Source of the DNA: an uncultured Pseudomonas sp.
Lineage (GTDB): Bacteria > Pseudomonadota > Gammaproteobacteria > Pseudomonadales > Pseudomonadaceae
Direction: 5' to 3'
Length of the DNA: 48,047 nucleotides
Assembly (NCBI RefSeq): GCF_946886105.1
Contig: NZ_CAMPHV010000043.1
Span: 1 to 48,047 of the forward strand
Part shown: in pieces, positions 35,393 through 44,528 of the stretch
How positions within the stretch are numbered: position 1 is the first letter of the stretch
Layout of the letters: every line of letters starts with the position of its first letter
The notes under the pieces: generated by a model
What the model was told of the DNA's origin: nothing
Database searches by the model: none
What the model saw: the letters and a program-made list of their open reading frames with translations, nothing else
Translations under genes and position numbers: made by a program

Positions 35393-36225
35393 GTTTCTTG
35401 GTGTTATTGCTGGTCTTGTGGGTGGAGAAGTTCTCGGCCTGGCGCAGCAAGATTCAACTCGATGGCCCTTGGCTGCGGCTGTTGGCCAGGGTTGAAAACC
35501 ACCCGGATTGCCAGGCGCGCCCTTGGTTGGCGATGGCGGTGCTGGTGCTCGCGCCGTTGTTGGTGTTGGCGCTGATTCTGATCCTGCTCGAGCCGCTGGC
35601 CTATGGCTGGTTGGCATTGCCGGTTCACCTGTTGGTGGTGATTTACAGTTTGGGGCGCGGCGACCTGCTCGCCGCGCTCGGGCCGTTTCGCGACAGTTGG
35701 CGGCGCGGTGATGCCGAGGCGGCCTACCTGGTGGCCCGTCGCGATCTGGCGGTGGAGGCGGCGGAAGAAGGGGCGTTGCTGCAAAGCGTGCAGGGCCATC
35801 TGGTCTGGCAGGCTTATCAAAGTTTCTTCGCGGTGATTTTCTGGTATGCCCTGCTCGGGCCTTTGGCCGCGCTGGCCTATCGACTGTTGGCGCTGCTGAC
35901 CGAGCATACCCAGCAGGCGGCGTTGCGTGAGCAGGCCGTGCAATGGCGGCATGCGCTCGATTGGTTGCCGGTACGGGCGCTGGCGGCCAGTTTCGCGCTG
36001 GTCGGTAATTTCGTCGGGGTCAGTCGGGCGTTGCTGCACGAGTTGCTGAGTTGGGATATCGCTGCCGCACAGTTGGTGATCAACGTGGCGCGCGCGGCAA
36101 GCGAAATCCCCGCGCCGGTGATTGGTGAAGATGGGGTGAGCAGTCTGGATAGCCTATGGCAGTTGCTGGTGCGTGCGGCGGTGCTTTGGTACGCGGTGTT
36201 TGCGTTCTGGACGTTGTTTATCTGA
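35389..36225 (+). CDS. ampE: Inner-membrane protein AmpE
   Basis: A 278-residue membrane protein with AmpE landmarks: the start MSFLVLLLVLWVEKFSAWR, a segment LVLAPLLVLALILILLEPLA, then VIYSLGRGD, and SFFAVIFWYALLGPLAALAY. A C-terminal helix closes it. AmpE is a regulator or sensor partner of AmpD in beta-lactamase induction and has a nucleotide-binding-like core. Its start overlaps the ampD stop. No AmpR or AmpC gene is in the window, so its regulatory target here is unknown. Confidence 0.93.
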   Translation: MSFLVLLLVLWVEKFSAWRSKIQLDGPWLRLLARVENHPDCQARPWLAMAVLVLAPLLVLALILILLEPLAYGWLALPVHLLVVIYSLGRGDLLAALGPFRDSWRRGDAEAAYLVARRDLAVEAAEEGALLQSVQGHLVWQAYQSFFAVIFWYALLGPLAALAYRLLALLTEHTQQAALREQAVQWRHALDWLPVRALAASFALVGNFVGVSRALLHELLSWDIAAAQLVINVARAASEIPAPVIGEDGVSSLDSLWQLLVRAAVLWYAVFAFWTLFI

Positions 36226-36265
36226 TGGCCGGCGATGGGCTGCGGCCCATCGCGTTCGCCTCCTC

Positions 36266-37159
36266 CTAGTCGTTCCATAACCAGGCGGCCCCGCGCACGC
36301 CGCTGGAGTCGCCGTGCTGCGCCGGCAGTAGGCGGGTGTTGACCCGGTCGGAAAACACATAGCGCGTTAGCAACTGCGGAACCCGGGTATAGAGCAGCGG
36401 GATATTCGACAGGCCGCCACCGAGCACTATCACCTCCGGGTCGATCAGGTTGATAACCGAGGCCAGGCCGCGGGCCAGTTGATCGCAGTAAACCGCCAGC
36501 GCTTGTTGCGCGGCGCGATCGTTGGCATTGGCCGCCTCTACCAATGCCTGGGCCTCCAGACTCAGTCCACTGCGTGCGGCCCAGCCCGGGCCGGACAGGA
36601 AGGTTTCGATGCAGTCGTCCTGGCCGCAATAGCAGCGCCGCACGGGACCGTCTTCGGCGCGCCGCCAGGGCAGCGAATTATGCCCCCACTCGCCGGCAAT
36701 GGCGTTGGGGCCGCCGAGCAGGCGGCCATGAATCACCAGCCCGCCGCCGACGCCGGTGCCGAGAATCACCGCGAACACGCTCGCCGCTCCGGCGCCCGCG
36801 CCATCGGTGGCTTCCGACCAGGCCAGGCAGTCGGCATCGTTCGCCAGGCGCACTGGGCGCTGCAGCAAGCGTTGCAGGTCGCCCTGAAAATCCTTGCCGA
36901 TCAGGCAGGTGGAGTTGGCGTTCTTGATCAGGCCGTGATCCGGCGAGCGGTTACCGGGAATGCCAATGCCCACGCTGCCGGTTTCATTCAGCTCGCGCTC
37001 GGCGGCTTCGATTAGTTCGGCAATCGCTGCTAGGGTTTCCGGGTAGTTGCCTTGCGGTGTGGGCACTCGCCGCCGCAGGCACTGGCGGCCGCCTTTCAGG
37101 CCGATTATTTCGATCTTAGTGCCACCCAGATCAATGCCGAGACGAAGTGGTGAATGCAT
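36266..37159 (-). CDS. mak: ROK-family fructokinase (Mak-like)
   Basis: A 297-residue sugar kinase. The ATP phosphate loop is LGIDLGGTKIEIIGL at the N-terminus. The sugar site is NANSTCLIGKDF with catalytic Asp in RLANDADCLAWSEA, plus EWGHNSLPW. The ROK zinc motif is CYCGQDDCIETF. The C-terminal HGDSSGVRGAAWLW is the same as in E. coli Mak as I remember it, so I prefer fructokinase over glucokinase. It would trap free fructose as fructose-6-phosphate, a route separate from the PTS encoded 4 kb away. ATG 37159 is chosen because it immediately precedes the phosphate loop; an ATG at 37213 would add 18 residues. Confidence 0.88.
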   Translation of the reverse strand: MHSPLRLGIDLGGTKIEIIGLKGGRQCLRRRVPTPQGNYPETLAAIAELIEAAERELNETGSVGIGIPGNRSPDHGLIKNANSTCLIGKDFQGDLQRLLQRPVRLANDADCLAWSEATDGAGAGAASVFAVILGTGVGGGLVIHGRLLGGPNAIAGEWGHNSLPWRRAEDGPVRRCYCGQDDCIETFLSGPGWAARSGLSLEAQALVEAANANDRAAQQALAVYCDQLARGLASVINLIDPEVIVLGGGLSNIPLLYTRVPQLLTRYVFSDRVNTRLLPAQHGDSSGVRGAAWLWND

Positions 37160-37167
37160 GCTTAACC

Positions 37168-37194
37168 TTAAGTTACAGAGATGTGCGTCGATAA
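37168..37194 (+). promoter_or_regulatory. Candidate sigma-28 (FliA) promoter of the chemoreceptor gene
   Basis: TTAAGTT at 37168-37174, exactly 12 bases, then GTCGATAA at 37187-37194. This differs by one base in each box from TCAAGTT-N12-GCCGATAA. It lies about 185 bases upstream of the GTG start, giving a long leader. Confidence 0.5.
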
Positions 37195-37377
37195 CCGGTA
37201 TATAGGGGTGCAACGACTGGTTTCAGGCAATAGGCCATACCCATGGACGTGTATTCGCCACGCTGACTCCAGCGACCACAGGTCTATGAGCGAAGCGACG
37301 GTTGCCAGTTGCTTTCCTTTGGCTGCACTCGTCGAGCCTGTGGCGTACACCACAATAATTAAAATTGGAGACGTCCT

Positions 37378-39408
37378 GTGAAGACCGTGTTGTATCCGGC
37401 CATCGCGCTGATGAATCGCCTCAGCTTCGGCATGAAATTCAGCCTGATTAGCGTGCTGTTCTTCCTGCCCATGCTCGTCACCAATTTTTATCTGGTGCGC
37501 GATTCCTACCGCCAGTATGTCGCGACCCAGGCGGCCCTCGACAGTATCGATCTGCTCGGCGAAACCCTGGTGTTGCGGCGCAATCTGGAAAATTTCGCCG
37601 ATCTGGTGGAAATCCACTCGGTGATCGGCCAGTCCGGCGAGGCGGGCGATCTGGAAGCGAGGCTGCTGAAACTGCAAAGCTCTATCGCCGAAGATCTGCA
37701 GAGCCTCGCTCCTGTGGTGCGGGGCAGCGAAGAGATCGCCGAATTCAACCAGAAGCGCGATGAGCTAATCGCCGAGTTACAGGCGGTGAAGAACGAAAGC
37801 CTGCTGCAAGGCAAAATCATCCTGGCGGACAAGCTGCTGGGCAGTTCGCAAGTCTTTATCAAACTGGTCGCCGGCCAGGCAGGTCTCAGCCAGGACCGCC
37901 AAGCAGCGGTGCGCCAACTAATCGAATTGATCACCAACGTCACCCCCGCCGTCACTGCGCCTTTGAGCGAGGGGCGGGCGCTGGGTTCCTATTCTTTGGC
38001 TCAGGGCTTTCTCAATTCGGCGGCCAGCACCAAATTCGATGATTTGCTGCTGGAGCTGGAAAAACGTCACGCGGAGTACGGCCTGAATGTTCAAGAGGTT
38101 TTGAGAGGCAGCCCTGAGGCCCGTCAGGCCTTGGAGCGTCTGGCCACCGCCAGCCAGGAATCGCTGAAGGAAAGCGGCCGGCTGTTCGAAGACAAGGTGG
38201 TGATCGCCGATAGTCTGGATACGCCCTGGCAGCAGTTCTACGACGAAGTCGGCGCGGCCATGGACAAGACCTATCAGTTCAACGATGCGGTGCTGGTGTT
38301 GCTGGAGCAGCAGTTGCGCGAGCGCCTGCAGGATAACCGCGCCCAGGTCGGGTTGCTGGTAGTGGCGTTGCTGGTGGTGTTTCTGCTGATCGTCTACCTC
38401 TACGGCGGCTTCTATGTGTCGATCCGTTCGACCCTGAGCAGTCTGGGGCGAGTGATGAACCAGGTCGCGGCAGGCGATATGACCGTCGAGTGCAAGGTGC
38501 ACAGCAAGGACGAACTGGGCGAGTTGGGCCTGGTGTTCAATGAAACCGTGCAGAAGATCCATCAGTTGATCGAGCGCGTCGGTCAGACCGTGGTCGAGGT
38601 CGAGCACCAGGCCAATCGGGTCGAGCAGATATCCGGCGAAAGCAACCAGGCGGTGGCGGGGCAACGTAGCCAGATCGAGCAGGTCGCTACGGCGATGAAC
38701 GAGATGTCCGCGACCGCCCAGGAAGTCGCCCGCAGCGCGGCCGTGGCGGTCGACAGCGCGCAGAGCGTCAATCAGGAGACCGTCAGCGGTCGCGCGCTGG
38801 TCGAGTCGCAGGTCGGTAGCATCCAGCGCCTGGCCAGCGAGATCGATCAGTCGGTCGAGGTGATCAATAAGCTGGCCAGCGACAGTGCCTCGATCAGCCA
38901 GGTGTTGGACGTGATCAAAGGCATCGCCGAGCAGACCAACCTCTTGGCGCTCAACGCGGCCATCGAAGCAGCGCGTGCGGGCGAGCAGGGCCGCGGGTTT
39001 GCTGTGGTGGCCGATGAAGTGCGCAACCTGGCCAAGCGTACCCAGCAATCCACCGAAGAAATCGAGTCGATGATCGCCAAGTTGCAGGGCGGCGTTGGCG
39101 CCGCGGTCAAGGCGATGAGTACCAGCCATCAAATGGCCGACACCACGGTCAGCGAGTCGGGCAAGGTGCAGGTGGCGCTGGAAAATATTCTGGCCGCGGT
39201 CGGCATGATCGTCGATCAGAACCAGCAGATCGCCACCGCCGCCGAGGAGCAGACCGCAGTAGCCCACGATATCGATCAGAACATCGTGGAAATCAGCCAG
39301 GCCGGCGAGCGCACCGCCGAGGGCGCCAGCCATACCGAACAGGCCAGCCGCGAGCTCTCGGGCCTGGTTGCCCGTTTGAAGCAGCTGATCGGCGCATTCC
39401 GCGTCTGA
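37378..39408 (+). CDS. Methyl-accepting chemotaxis protein
   Basis: A 676-residue transducer. Helix TM1 is at about 18-38 ([19 protein letters not shown]) and TM2 at about 322-345 ([19 protein letters not shown]), with a large helical periplasmic sensor between them. A HAMP domain (about 348-400) follows, then a cytoplasmic signalling domain with the hairpin tip [18 protein letters not shown] that binds CheA/CheW. It occupies the place of P. aeruginosa PA4520 beside ampDE. The ligand cannot be told; the sensor is all-helical and long. GTG 37378 has GGAG six bases upstream. There is no C-terminal CheR-binding pentapeptide (the end is LIGAFRV). Confidence 0.93.
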   Translation: MKTVLYPAIALMNRLSFGMKFSLISVLFFLPMLVTNFYLVRDSYRQYVATQAALDSIDLLGETLVLRRNLENFADLVEIHSVIGQSGEAGDLEARLLKLQSSIAEDLQSLAPVVRGSEEIAEFNQKRDELIAELQAVKNESLLQGKIILADKLLGSSQVFIKLVAGQAGLSQDRQAAVRQLIELITNVTPAVTAPLSEGRALGSYSLAQGFLNSAASTKFDDLLLELEKRHAEYGLNVQEVLRGSPEARQALERLATASQESLKESGRLFEDKVVIADSLDTPWQQFYDEVGAAMDKTYQFNDAVLVLLEQQLRERLQDNRAQVGLLVVALLVVFLLIVYLYGGFYVSIRSTLSSLGRVMNQVAAGDMTVECKVHSKDELGELGLVFNETVQKIHQLIERVGQTVVEVEHQANRVEQISGESNQAVAGQRSQIEQVATAMNEMSATAQEVARSAAVAVDSAQSVNQETVSGRALVESQVGSIQRLASEIDQSVEVINKLASDSASISQVLDVIKGIAEQTNLLALNAAIEAARAGEQGRGFAVVADEVRNLAKRTQQSTEEIESMIAKLQGGVGAAVKAMSTSHQMADTTVSESGKVQVALENILAAVGMIVDQNQQIATAAEEQTAVAHDIDQNIVEISQAGERTAEGASHTEQASRELSGLVARLKQLIGAFRV

Positions 39409-39423
39409 CCGCCGCTATGTCAC

Positions 39424-39459
39424 CGACAAGGCCCGCCATTTGGCGGGCCTTGTCGTTTT
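39424..39459 (+). terminator. Rho-independent terminator of the chemoreceptor gene
   Basis: A 14-bp perfect stem (CGACAAGGCCCGCC / GGCGGGCCTTGTCG) with loop ATTT is followed by TTTT, 15 bases after the stop codon. Confidence 0.93.
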
Positions 39460-39465
39460 AGCCTT

Positions 39466-39533
39466 GTAGCCCGGATGCAATCCGAGGAGCGGTGTCGGCC
39501 GTTAGACCTCCCCCCGGATTGCATCCGGGCTAC
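39466..39533. repeat. REP-like inverted repeat, copy 2
   Basis: Arms GTAGCCCGGATGCAATCCG and its complement at both ends, the same element as at 6438-6504 with a slightly changed centre. It directly follows a terminator between the convergent chemoreceptor and tatD genes. Confidence 0.85.
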
Positions 39534-39638
39534 GAGGTGCGCGTTGGTAAGGCGGACGTGGCGCAGTCTTGTCCGCCGCTGGCATGCGGATGGTGGACAA
39601 GCCTTCGGCATGTCCACGAGCCTGCAACCTTATAGGAT

Positions 39639-40442
39639 CTACAAGGTTGCAGGTGCTATCTCGACGTCCCAGCCAAACAGCTCGACGGCGTTGCGGCTGC
39701 TGGCGCTGGCCAGTTGCTGCGGAGCGATATTCAGTAGCTCGGCCAGATTGGCGCAGATATCCGGCAGGTATTCCGGGCTGTTGCGTTGGTTGGCGTGCAT
39801 TGACGGTGCCATGTCCGGGGCGTCGGTTTCCAGCACCAGCGCCTCCAGCGGCAGACGCGCGATCACCTGGCGCAGGCGCGTGGCTTGCGGCCAGGTCGGG
39901 GCGCCGCCGAGACCCAGTTTGAAGCCGAGCTTGAGGTATTCGCGCGCCTCTTCGTAGCTGCCGGCGAAGGCGTGGATGATGCCGCCGCGTTTCGGCGTAA
40001 TGCGCTTCAAGGTGGCGATGGTCGCGGCATGGGCGCGGCGCACATGGATCAGGGCCGGCAGCTCGAATTCCACGGCCAGCTTGAGCTGGGCCTCGAACAG
40101 CTGCTGCTGGTGCTCGCGGTCGAGGTCTTCGAGGAAGTAATCGAGGCCGATCTCGCCGACGGCGCAGAGCTGCGGCTGGCCGCCAAGGCGCGTCAACCAG
40201 TCGCGCAGCTCGGCGAGGTGTTGCGGCCGATGGCGGTCGAGAAATACCGGGTGCAGTCCCAGGGCTGCATACAGGCGACTGTCGCTTTGCACCAGTTCCC
40301 ACAGCCGTTGCCAATTGCCGCGTTCCACCCCGAGCACCACCAGGCGCTGCACGCCCCGCGTGCGACAGTTGACCAGCACCGCGGCGCGGTCGGCGTCGAA
40401 CTCGGGAAAGTCCAGATGGGTATGGGTGTCGATCAGCTCCAT
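39639..40442 (-). CDS. TatD-family metal-dependent hydrolase / deoxyribonuclease
   Basis: A 267-residue TIM-barrel protein with TatD metal ligands: DTHTHLDFPEF at the N-terminus, VGEIGLDYF near 96, IHVRRAH near 130, HAFAGS near 155 and ETDAPDM near 205. Members act as 3'-5' DNases or other metallo-hydrolases; the exact substrate of this one is not known. ATG 40442 lies two bases after the fruR stop with GGAG upstream; a GTG at 40448 overlaps it and is less likely. Co-transcription with fruR is a common arrangement in Pseudomonas. Confidence 0.9.
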   Translation of the reverse strand: MELIDTHTHLDFPEFDADRAAVLVNCRTRGVQRLVVLGVERGNWQRLWELVQSDSRLYAALGLHPVFLDRHRPQHLAELRDWLTRLGGQPQLCAVGEIGLDYFLEDLDREHQQQLFEAQLKLAVEFELPALIHVRRAHAATIATLKRITPKRGGIIHAFAGSYEEAREYLKLGFKLGLGGAPTWPQATRLRQVIARLPLEALVLETDAPDMAPSMHANQRNSPEYLPDICANLAELLNIAPQQLASASSRNAVELFGWDVEIAPATL

Positions 40443-40444
40443 GC

Positions 40445-41443
40445 TCACTCCGTGCGCCGCTGTCTGAATCTGCGCGGCACGGCCTGGACGCCGGGCTGGT
40501 AATCGTCGTTTTCCACCGCGCCGAGTGCCAGTTGCAGCACCTGTTCGGCGATCGCTTCATGTTGTTGGACCATGCTGTTGACCGGCAGAGGCAGAAAGTC
40601 CAGCAGCAGGTTGTCGCCGAAGGTGCCCAGCGCCATGGGCTGGGGGCCATGCAGCAGATCGCGTGCCTTGAGCGCGTCGAACACGCCTTCCAGCAGGACG
40701 TAGGCGGTGGTCAGCAGCGCATCCGGCGGCTGGCCCAGGCGCTCCAGCAACGCCTCCATCATTTGGCGACCACAGTCGCGGCTAAAGCTTTGCCCCTGTT
40801 CCAGTAGCGGTTCGCTGGCGCTGCCGGCCAGGGCCTGGCGAAAGCCGGCGTTGCGCGCCTGGCTGATATTCAATTCCGGGCGCGCGCCGAGCAGGGCGAT
40901 CTGCCGTGGGGCCGGGTGCAACAGGCTGGCGGTGAGTTGCCGGCTGGCTTGTAGGTCGTCGCTGACCACCGAGCAGAAGCGCTGCGGGTCCAACGCCCGG
41001 TCGACGCCCACCACCGGCAAACCAGCGGCGAGCAGACGCTGGTAGCTGTCGTCGCCATCCGGCAGGCAACTGGCGACGATCAGCGCGTCGCAACGACGGG
41101 CGCGGAACAGTTGCAGCAGCTGGCGCTCGGTGTCCGGCTGGTCGTCGGAGCTGGCGATCAGCAACTGATAGCCACGGGCGCGGGCGCTCTGCTCCAGGCG
41201 TTTGGCCAGGCGCGCATAACTGGGGTTTTCCAGGTCCGGGAGGATAAAGCCCAGGGTGCGCGTCTGACCGCTGCGCAAGCCAGCGGCCTGGGGGTCGGGC
41301 TGGAAGTCGTGTTGCTCGACCACCGCGCGCACCCGCGCCACCGTGGCGTCGCTGATCCGCCGTTGCGCGGCTTTGCCGTTGATCACGTAGCTGGCGGTGG
41401 TAACGGAAACGCCAGCCAGGCGGGCGATGTCGCTGAGTTTCAC
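40445..41443 (-). CDS. fruR: Fructose repressor FruR (Cra, LacI family)
   Basis: A 332-residue LacI-type regulator. The helix-turn-helix is KLSDIARLAGVSVTTASYVI at the very start, followed by the hinge helix region ending LRSGQTRTLGFILPD. The ligand domain has the usual repeats (LLQLFRARRCDALIVASCLP, GTFGDNLLLDFLPLPVNSMV). In P. putida the homologue represses fruBKA and is released by fructose-1-phosphate. GTG 41443 is chosen because the family begins KLSDIA and AGGAAT lies eight bases before it; an upstream in-frame ATG at 41497 would add 18 unrelated residues. It is divergent from fruB, with the operator in between. Confidence 0.94.
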   Translation of the reverse strand: MKLSDIARLAGVSVTTASYVINGKAAQRRISDATVARVRAVVEQHDFQPDPQAAGLRSGQTRTLGFILPDLENPSYARLAKRLEQSARARGYQLLIASSDDQPDTERQLLQLFRARRCDALIVASCLPDGDDSYQRLLAAGLPVVGVDRALDPQRFCSVVSDDLQASRQLTASLLHPAPRQIALLGARPELNISQARNAGFRQALAGSASEPLLEQGQSFSRDCGRQMMEALLERLGQPPDALLTTAYVLLEGVFDALKARDLLHGPQPMALGTFGDNLLLDFLPLPVNSMVQQHEAIAEQVLQLALGAVENDDYQPGVQAVPRRFRQRRTE

Positions 41444-41521
41444 GGCGTTATTCCTGCTCGGGTATGGGTTGGCCGACGGTTGGGCTTTAAGGATCACGCA
41501 TTATGGCGTAACGTGCCAATC

Positions 41522-41549
41522 TTGTTAGGTGAAACGATTCAGCTAGAGT
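41522..41549 (+). promoter_or_regulatory. fruBKA promoter with FruR operator
   Basis: A candidate promoter TTGTTA (41522-41527), 16-base spacer, TAGAGT (41544-41549). The spacer holds TGAAACGATTCA at 41530-41541, which fits the FruR/Cra palindrome TGAAnCGnTTCA exactly. Bound repressor would block polymerase between -35 and -10. The operator is surer than the promoter boxes. Confidence 0.82.
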
Positions 41550-41624
41550 GTGTCTATCTAGAGTTAGATTCATAGCGGAGAGCCGATCTCCGTTCCCTGG
41601 CAACGGCTGAGGGCGAAAGCCGTC

Positions 41625-41632
41625 AACAACAA
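41625..41632 (+). promoter_or_regulatory. Candidate Hfq/Crc catabolite-repression motif in the fruB leader
   Basis: AACAACAA matches the A-rich AAnAAnAA motif bound by Hfq with Crc in Pseudomonas mRNAs. It is in the fruB leader, between two small hairpins (ACGGCT/AGCCGT and CGGCT/AGCCG), 35 bases before the ATG. A second match, AACAATAA at 45464-45471, lies just before the fruA ribosome site. Confidence 0.55.
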
Positions 41633-41666
41633 TATTCGGCTCCGAGCCGGGATCGCAGGAGGAAGC

Positions 41667-44528
41667 ATGCTCGAATTGACAGTGGCGCAGATCCGCATGA
41701 ATCAGCAGGCGCTGGATAAGGACGCCGCGCTGCAATTGGTCGCCGCGGCCCTGGAGCAGGACGGTCGGGTCGGCGGCGGATACCACGCCGGCTTGCAGGC
41801 GCGCGAAGCCCAGGGTTCGACCTACCTCGGCCAGGGCATCGCGATTCCCCATGGCACGCCGCAAACCCGCGATCAGGTGCTCAGCACCGGGGTGTGCCTG
41901 CTGCAGTTTCCCGACGGCGTGGAGTGGGGCGAGGGGCAGCGGGTCTACCTGGCCATCGGCATCGCTGCCAAATCCGACGAGCACCTGCGTCTGCTGCAAC
42001 TGCTGACCCGCGCCCTCGGCGAAGGCGATCTCAGCCAGGCGCTACGCGAGGCGCGGGATGCCGAGGCGATTCTGGCGCTGTTGCAAGGCGCACCTCAGGC
42101 TCTGCTGCTGGACGAGCAACTGATCGGGCTGAATAGCGCCGCGGAAGACTTCGACGAGCTGCTCTGGCAAGGGGCGCGCCTGCTGAAAAAGGCTGGCTGC
42201 GCCGACGCCGGCTTCGCTAACGGCCTGGCGCAGAGCGCGCCCTTGCCGTTGGGCAACGGTCTTTGGTGGCTCAGCAGCGAGCTGGCGGTGTTGCGTCCGG
42301 GGCTGGCGTTCGTCGCCCCGGCGCAGCCGCTGCACCATCAAGGGCAGCCGCTGACCGGGCTGTTTTGCCTGGCCAGCTTGGGCGAGGCCCACCGGCAACT
42401 GCTCGAACGCCTGTGCGACCTGCTGATCGACGGGCGTGGCGAGACCTTCAGTCGGGCGAGCTCACCGCGTGGCGTGCTCGAGGCCCTCGGCGGCGAGGTG
42501 CCGGCGGACTGGCCGACAGTGCAGGTCACCTTGGCCAATGCCCATGGCCTGCATGCGCGCCCGGCGAAAATCCTCAGCGAGCTGGCCCAAGGCTTCGCCG
42601 GTGAGGTGCGTGTACGTTTGAGCGAAGCGCCCGGGCAGGGCGTCTCGGCCAAAAGCCTGAGCAAATTGCTGGCCCTGGGCGCGCGTCGCGGACAGTTGCT
42701 GACGTTCAGCGCGGAGCCGGAAATTGCCGACGAGGCGCTGGCTGCCATCGAGGCGGCGGTGCGCGCCGGCCTCGGTGAAACGGTCGAACCCTTGCCCGTC
42801 GCGAGTGCGGTGGCGCCTGCCGTGGTTGCCGTCGCACCGCCGCAAGCCCCGGCTGCCGGCACGCGGATTCAGGCGGTGTCCGCCGCGCCCGGTATCGCCA
42901 GTGGGCCGGCTCTGGTGCGGCGTCTTCCCACGCTGACCTACAGCCAAACCGGGCAGGACCTGGCGCTCGAACGCGAGCGCCTGGAAGCCGCTCTGGCGAG
43001 CGTCGACGCGGATATCCAGCGCCTGGTCGAGGCGACCGCGGACGCCTCCGTGCGCGAGATTTTCATCACCCATCGGGCCATGTTGCGCGACCCTGCATTG
43101 CGCGAGGATGTCGACTCGCGCCTCGCCCAGGGGGCGAGCGCGGAAGCCGCCTGGATCGGCGAAGTCGATGCCGCGGCGGCGCAGCAGGAGGCCCTGCACG
43201 ACGCCTTGCTGGCCGAGCGCGCCGCGGATTTGCGCGATATCGGCCGCCGCGTGCTGGCTGCGCTTTGCGGCGTGACAACGCCGCCCGAGCCGGACGAGCC
43301 CTACATTTTGGTGCTCGAAGAAGCCGCGCCTTCGGATGTCGCCCGCCTCGATCGTCGGCGCGTGGCGGGGATCCTCAGTGCCCGCGGCGGCGCCACCGCG
43401 CACAGCGCGATCATCGCCCGCGCGCTGGGCATTCCGGCGGTGGTCGGTGCCGGTGAAACGGTACTGGCGCTGGAACAGGGCACCCTGTTGCTGCTCGATG
43501 GCGAGCGCGGCCTGCTGCGCGTGGCGCCCGATGCCCAGACCCTGCAGCAGGCGCAGCGCGAGCAGCGGACCAATCAGCTGCGCCGCGAGCGCGCCCATGC
43601 CGAACGCATGCAATCCGCGATCACCCTTGATGGTCATGCGCTGGAAGTGGCGGCGAATATCGGTGCCAGCGGCGACGCCGCGGCGGCGGTCGACCTTGGC
43701 GCCGAGGGCGTTGGCCTGCTGCGCACCGAGCTGGTGTTCATGGGCCACCCGCAGGCGCCGGATCAGGCCACCCAGGAAGCCGAGTACCGCAAGGTGTTCG
43801 ACGCCTTGCAAGGGCGGCCGCTGGTGGTGCGCACCCTGGATGTCGGCGGCGACAAACCGCTGCCCTATTGGCCGATGCCGGCCGAGGACAACCCGTTTCT
43901 CGGTGTGCGCGGCATCCGCCTGACCCTGCAACACCCGCAACTGCTGGAAACCCAGTTGCGCGCACTGTTGGCAGCCGCGGAGGGCAGACCGCTGCGGGTC
44001 ATGTTCCCGATGGTCGGCAACATCGAGGAGTGGCGCGCGGCGCGGGATATGGCCCTGCGCTTGCGCGAAGAAATCCCCGTGGCGGATCTGCAGCTGGGGA
44101 TCATGGTCGAGGTGCCGTCGGCGGCGCTGCTGGCGCCGGTGCTGGCCCGCGAGGTGGATTTTTTCAGCATCGGCACCAACGACCTGACCCAGTACACCCT
44201 GGCCATCGACCGCGGTCATCCGACCCTCTCGGCCCAGGCCGACGGCCTGCACCCGGCGGTGTTGCGCCTGATCGGCATGACCGTCGAGGCCGCCCACGCC
44301 CATGGCAAGTGGGTCGGCGTGTGCGGCGAACTGGCCGGCGATCCGTTGGCCGTGCCGCTGCTGGTGGGCCTGGGGGTGGATGAACTGAGCGTGTCGGCGC
44401 GCTCCATCGCCGTGGTCAAGGCGCGGGTGCGCGAGCTGGATTGGCGCCACAGTCAGGCCCTGGCGCAACGGGCGCTGACCCTGGAGAGCGCGGCGGCGGT
44501 GCGTGGGCTGATCGAGGAGACCTGCTGA
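41667..44528 (+). CDS. fruB: Fructose PTS multiphosphoryl transfer protein FruB (EIIA-HPr-EI)
   Basis: A 953-residue fusion of three PTS parts. EIIA-Fru (1-145) has its phospho-His at 62 (IAIPHGTP). HPr (about 285-370) has phospho-His296 in AHGLHARPAKIL. Enzyme I (about 395-953) has phospho-His579 in GGATAHSAIIARALGIPAVV, and the PEP-binding site in GTNDLTQYTL. It carries phosphate from PEP to FruA and is the only EI/HPr source for sugar uptake in most Pseudomonas. AGGAGG lies before ATG 41667. The stop overlaps fruK (TGATG). Control is by FruR at 41530 and perhaps Hfq/Crc. Confidence 0.97.
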   Translation: MLELTVAQIRMNQQALDKDAALQLVAAALEQDGRVGGGYHAGLQAREAQGSTYLGQGIAIPHGTPQTRDQVLSTGVCLLQFPDGVEWGEGQRVYLAIGIAAKSDEHLRLLQLLTRALGEGDLSQALREARDAEAILALLQGAPQALLLDEQLIGLNSAAEDFDELLWQGARLLKKAGCADAGFANGLAQSAPLPLGNGLWWLSSELAVLRPGLAFVAPAQPLHHQGQPLTGLFCLASLGEAHRQLLERLCDLLIDGRGETFSRASSPRGVLEALGGEVPADWPTVQVTLANAHGLHARPAKILSELAQGFAGEVRVRLSEAPGQGVSAKSLSKLLALGARRGQLLTFSAEPEIADEALAAIEAAVRAGLGETVEPLPVASAVAPAVVAVAPPQAPAAGTRIQAVSAAPGIASGPALVRRLPTLTYSQTGQDLALERERLEAALASVDADIQRLVEATADASVREIFITHRAMLRDPALREDVDSRLAQGASAEAAWIGEVDAAAAQQEALHDALLAERAADLRDIGRRVLAALCGVTTPPEPDEPYILVLEEAAPSDVARLDRRRVAGILSARGGATAHSAIIARALGIPAVVGAGETVLALEQGTLLLLDGERGLLRVAPDAQTLQQAQREQRTNQLRRERAHAERMQSAITLDGHALEVAANIGASGDAAAAVDLGAEGVGLLRTELVFMGHPQAPDQATQEAEYRKVFDALQGRPLVVRTLDVGGDKPLPYWPMPAEDNPFLGVRGIRLTLQHPQLLETQLRALLAAAEGRPLRVMFPMVGNIEEWRAARDMALRLREEIPVADLQLGIMVEVPSAALLAPVLAREVDFFSIGTNDLTQYTLAIDRGHPTLSAQADGLHPAVLRLIGMTVEAAHAHGKWVGVCGELAGDPLAVPLLVGLGVDELSVSARSIAVVKARVRELDWRHSQALAQRALTLESAAAVRGLIEETC

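Noticed and set aside
37918..39333. Long minus-strand open frame of 471 codons
   Set aside because: It is antisense to the chemoreceptor gene; its residues (long Leu, Asp, His runs) are a reversed coiled-coil codon pattern, not a protein family.
42462..44468. Long minus-strand open frame of 668 codons
   Set aside because: Antisense shadow of fruB caused by high GC in third codon positions; no domain seen.
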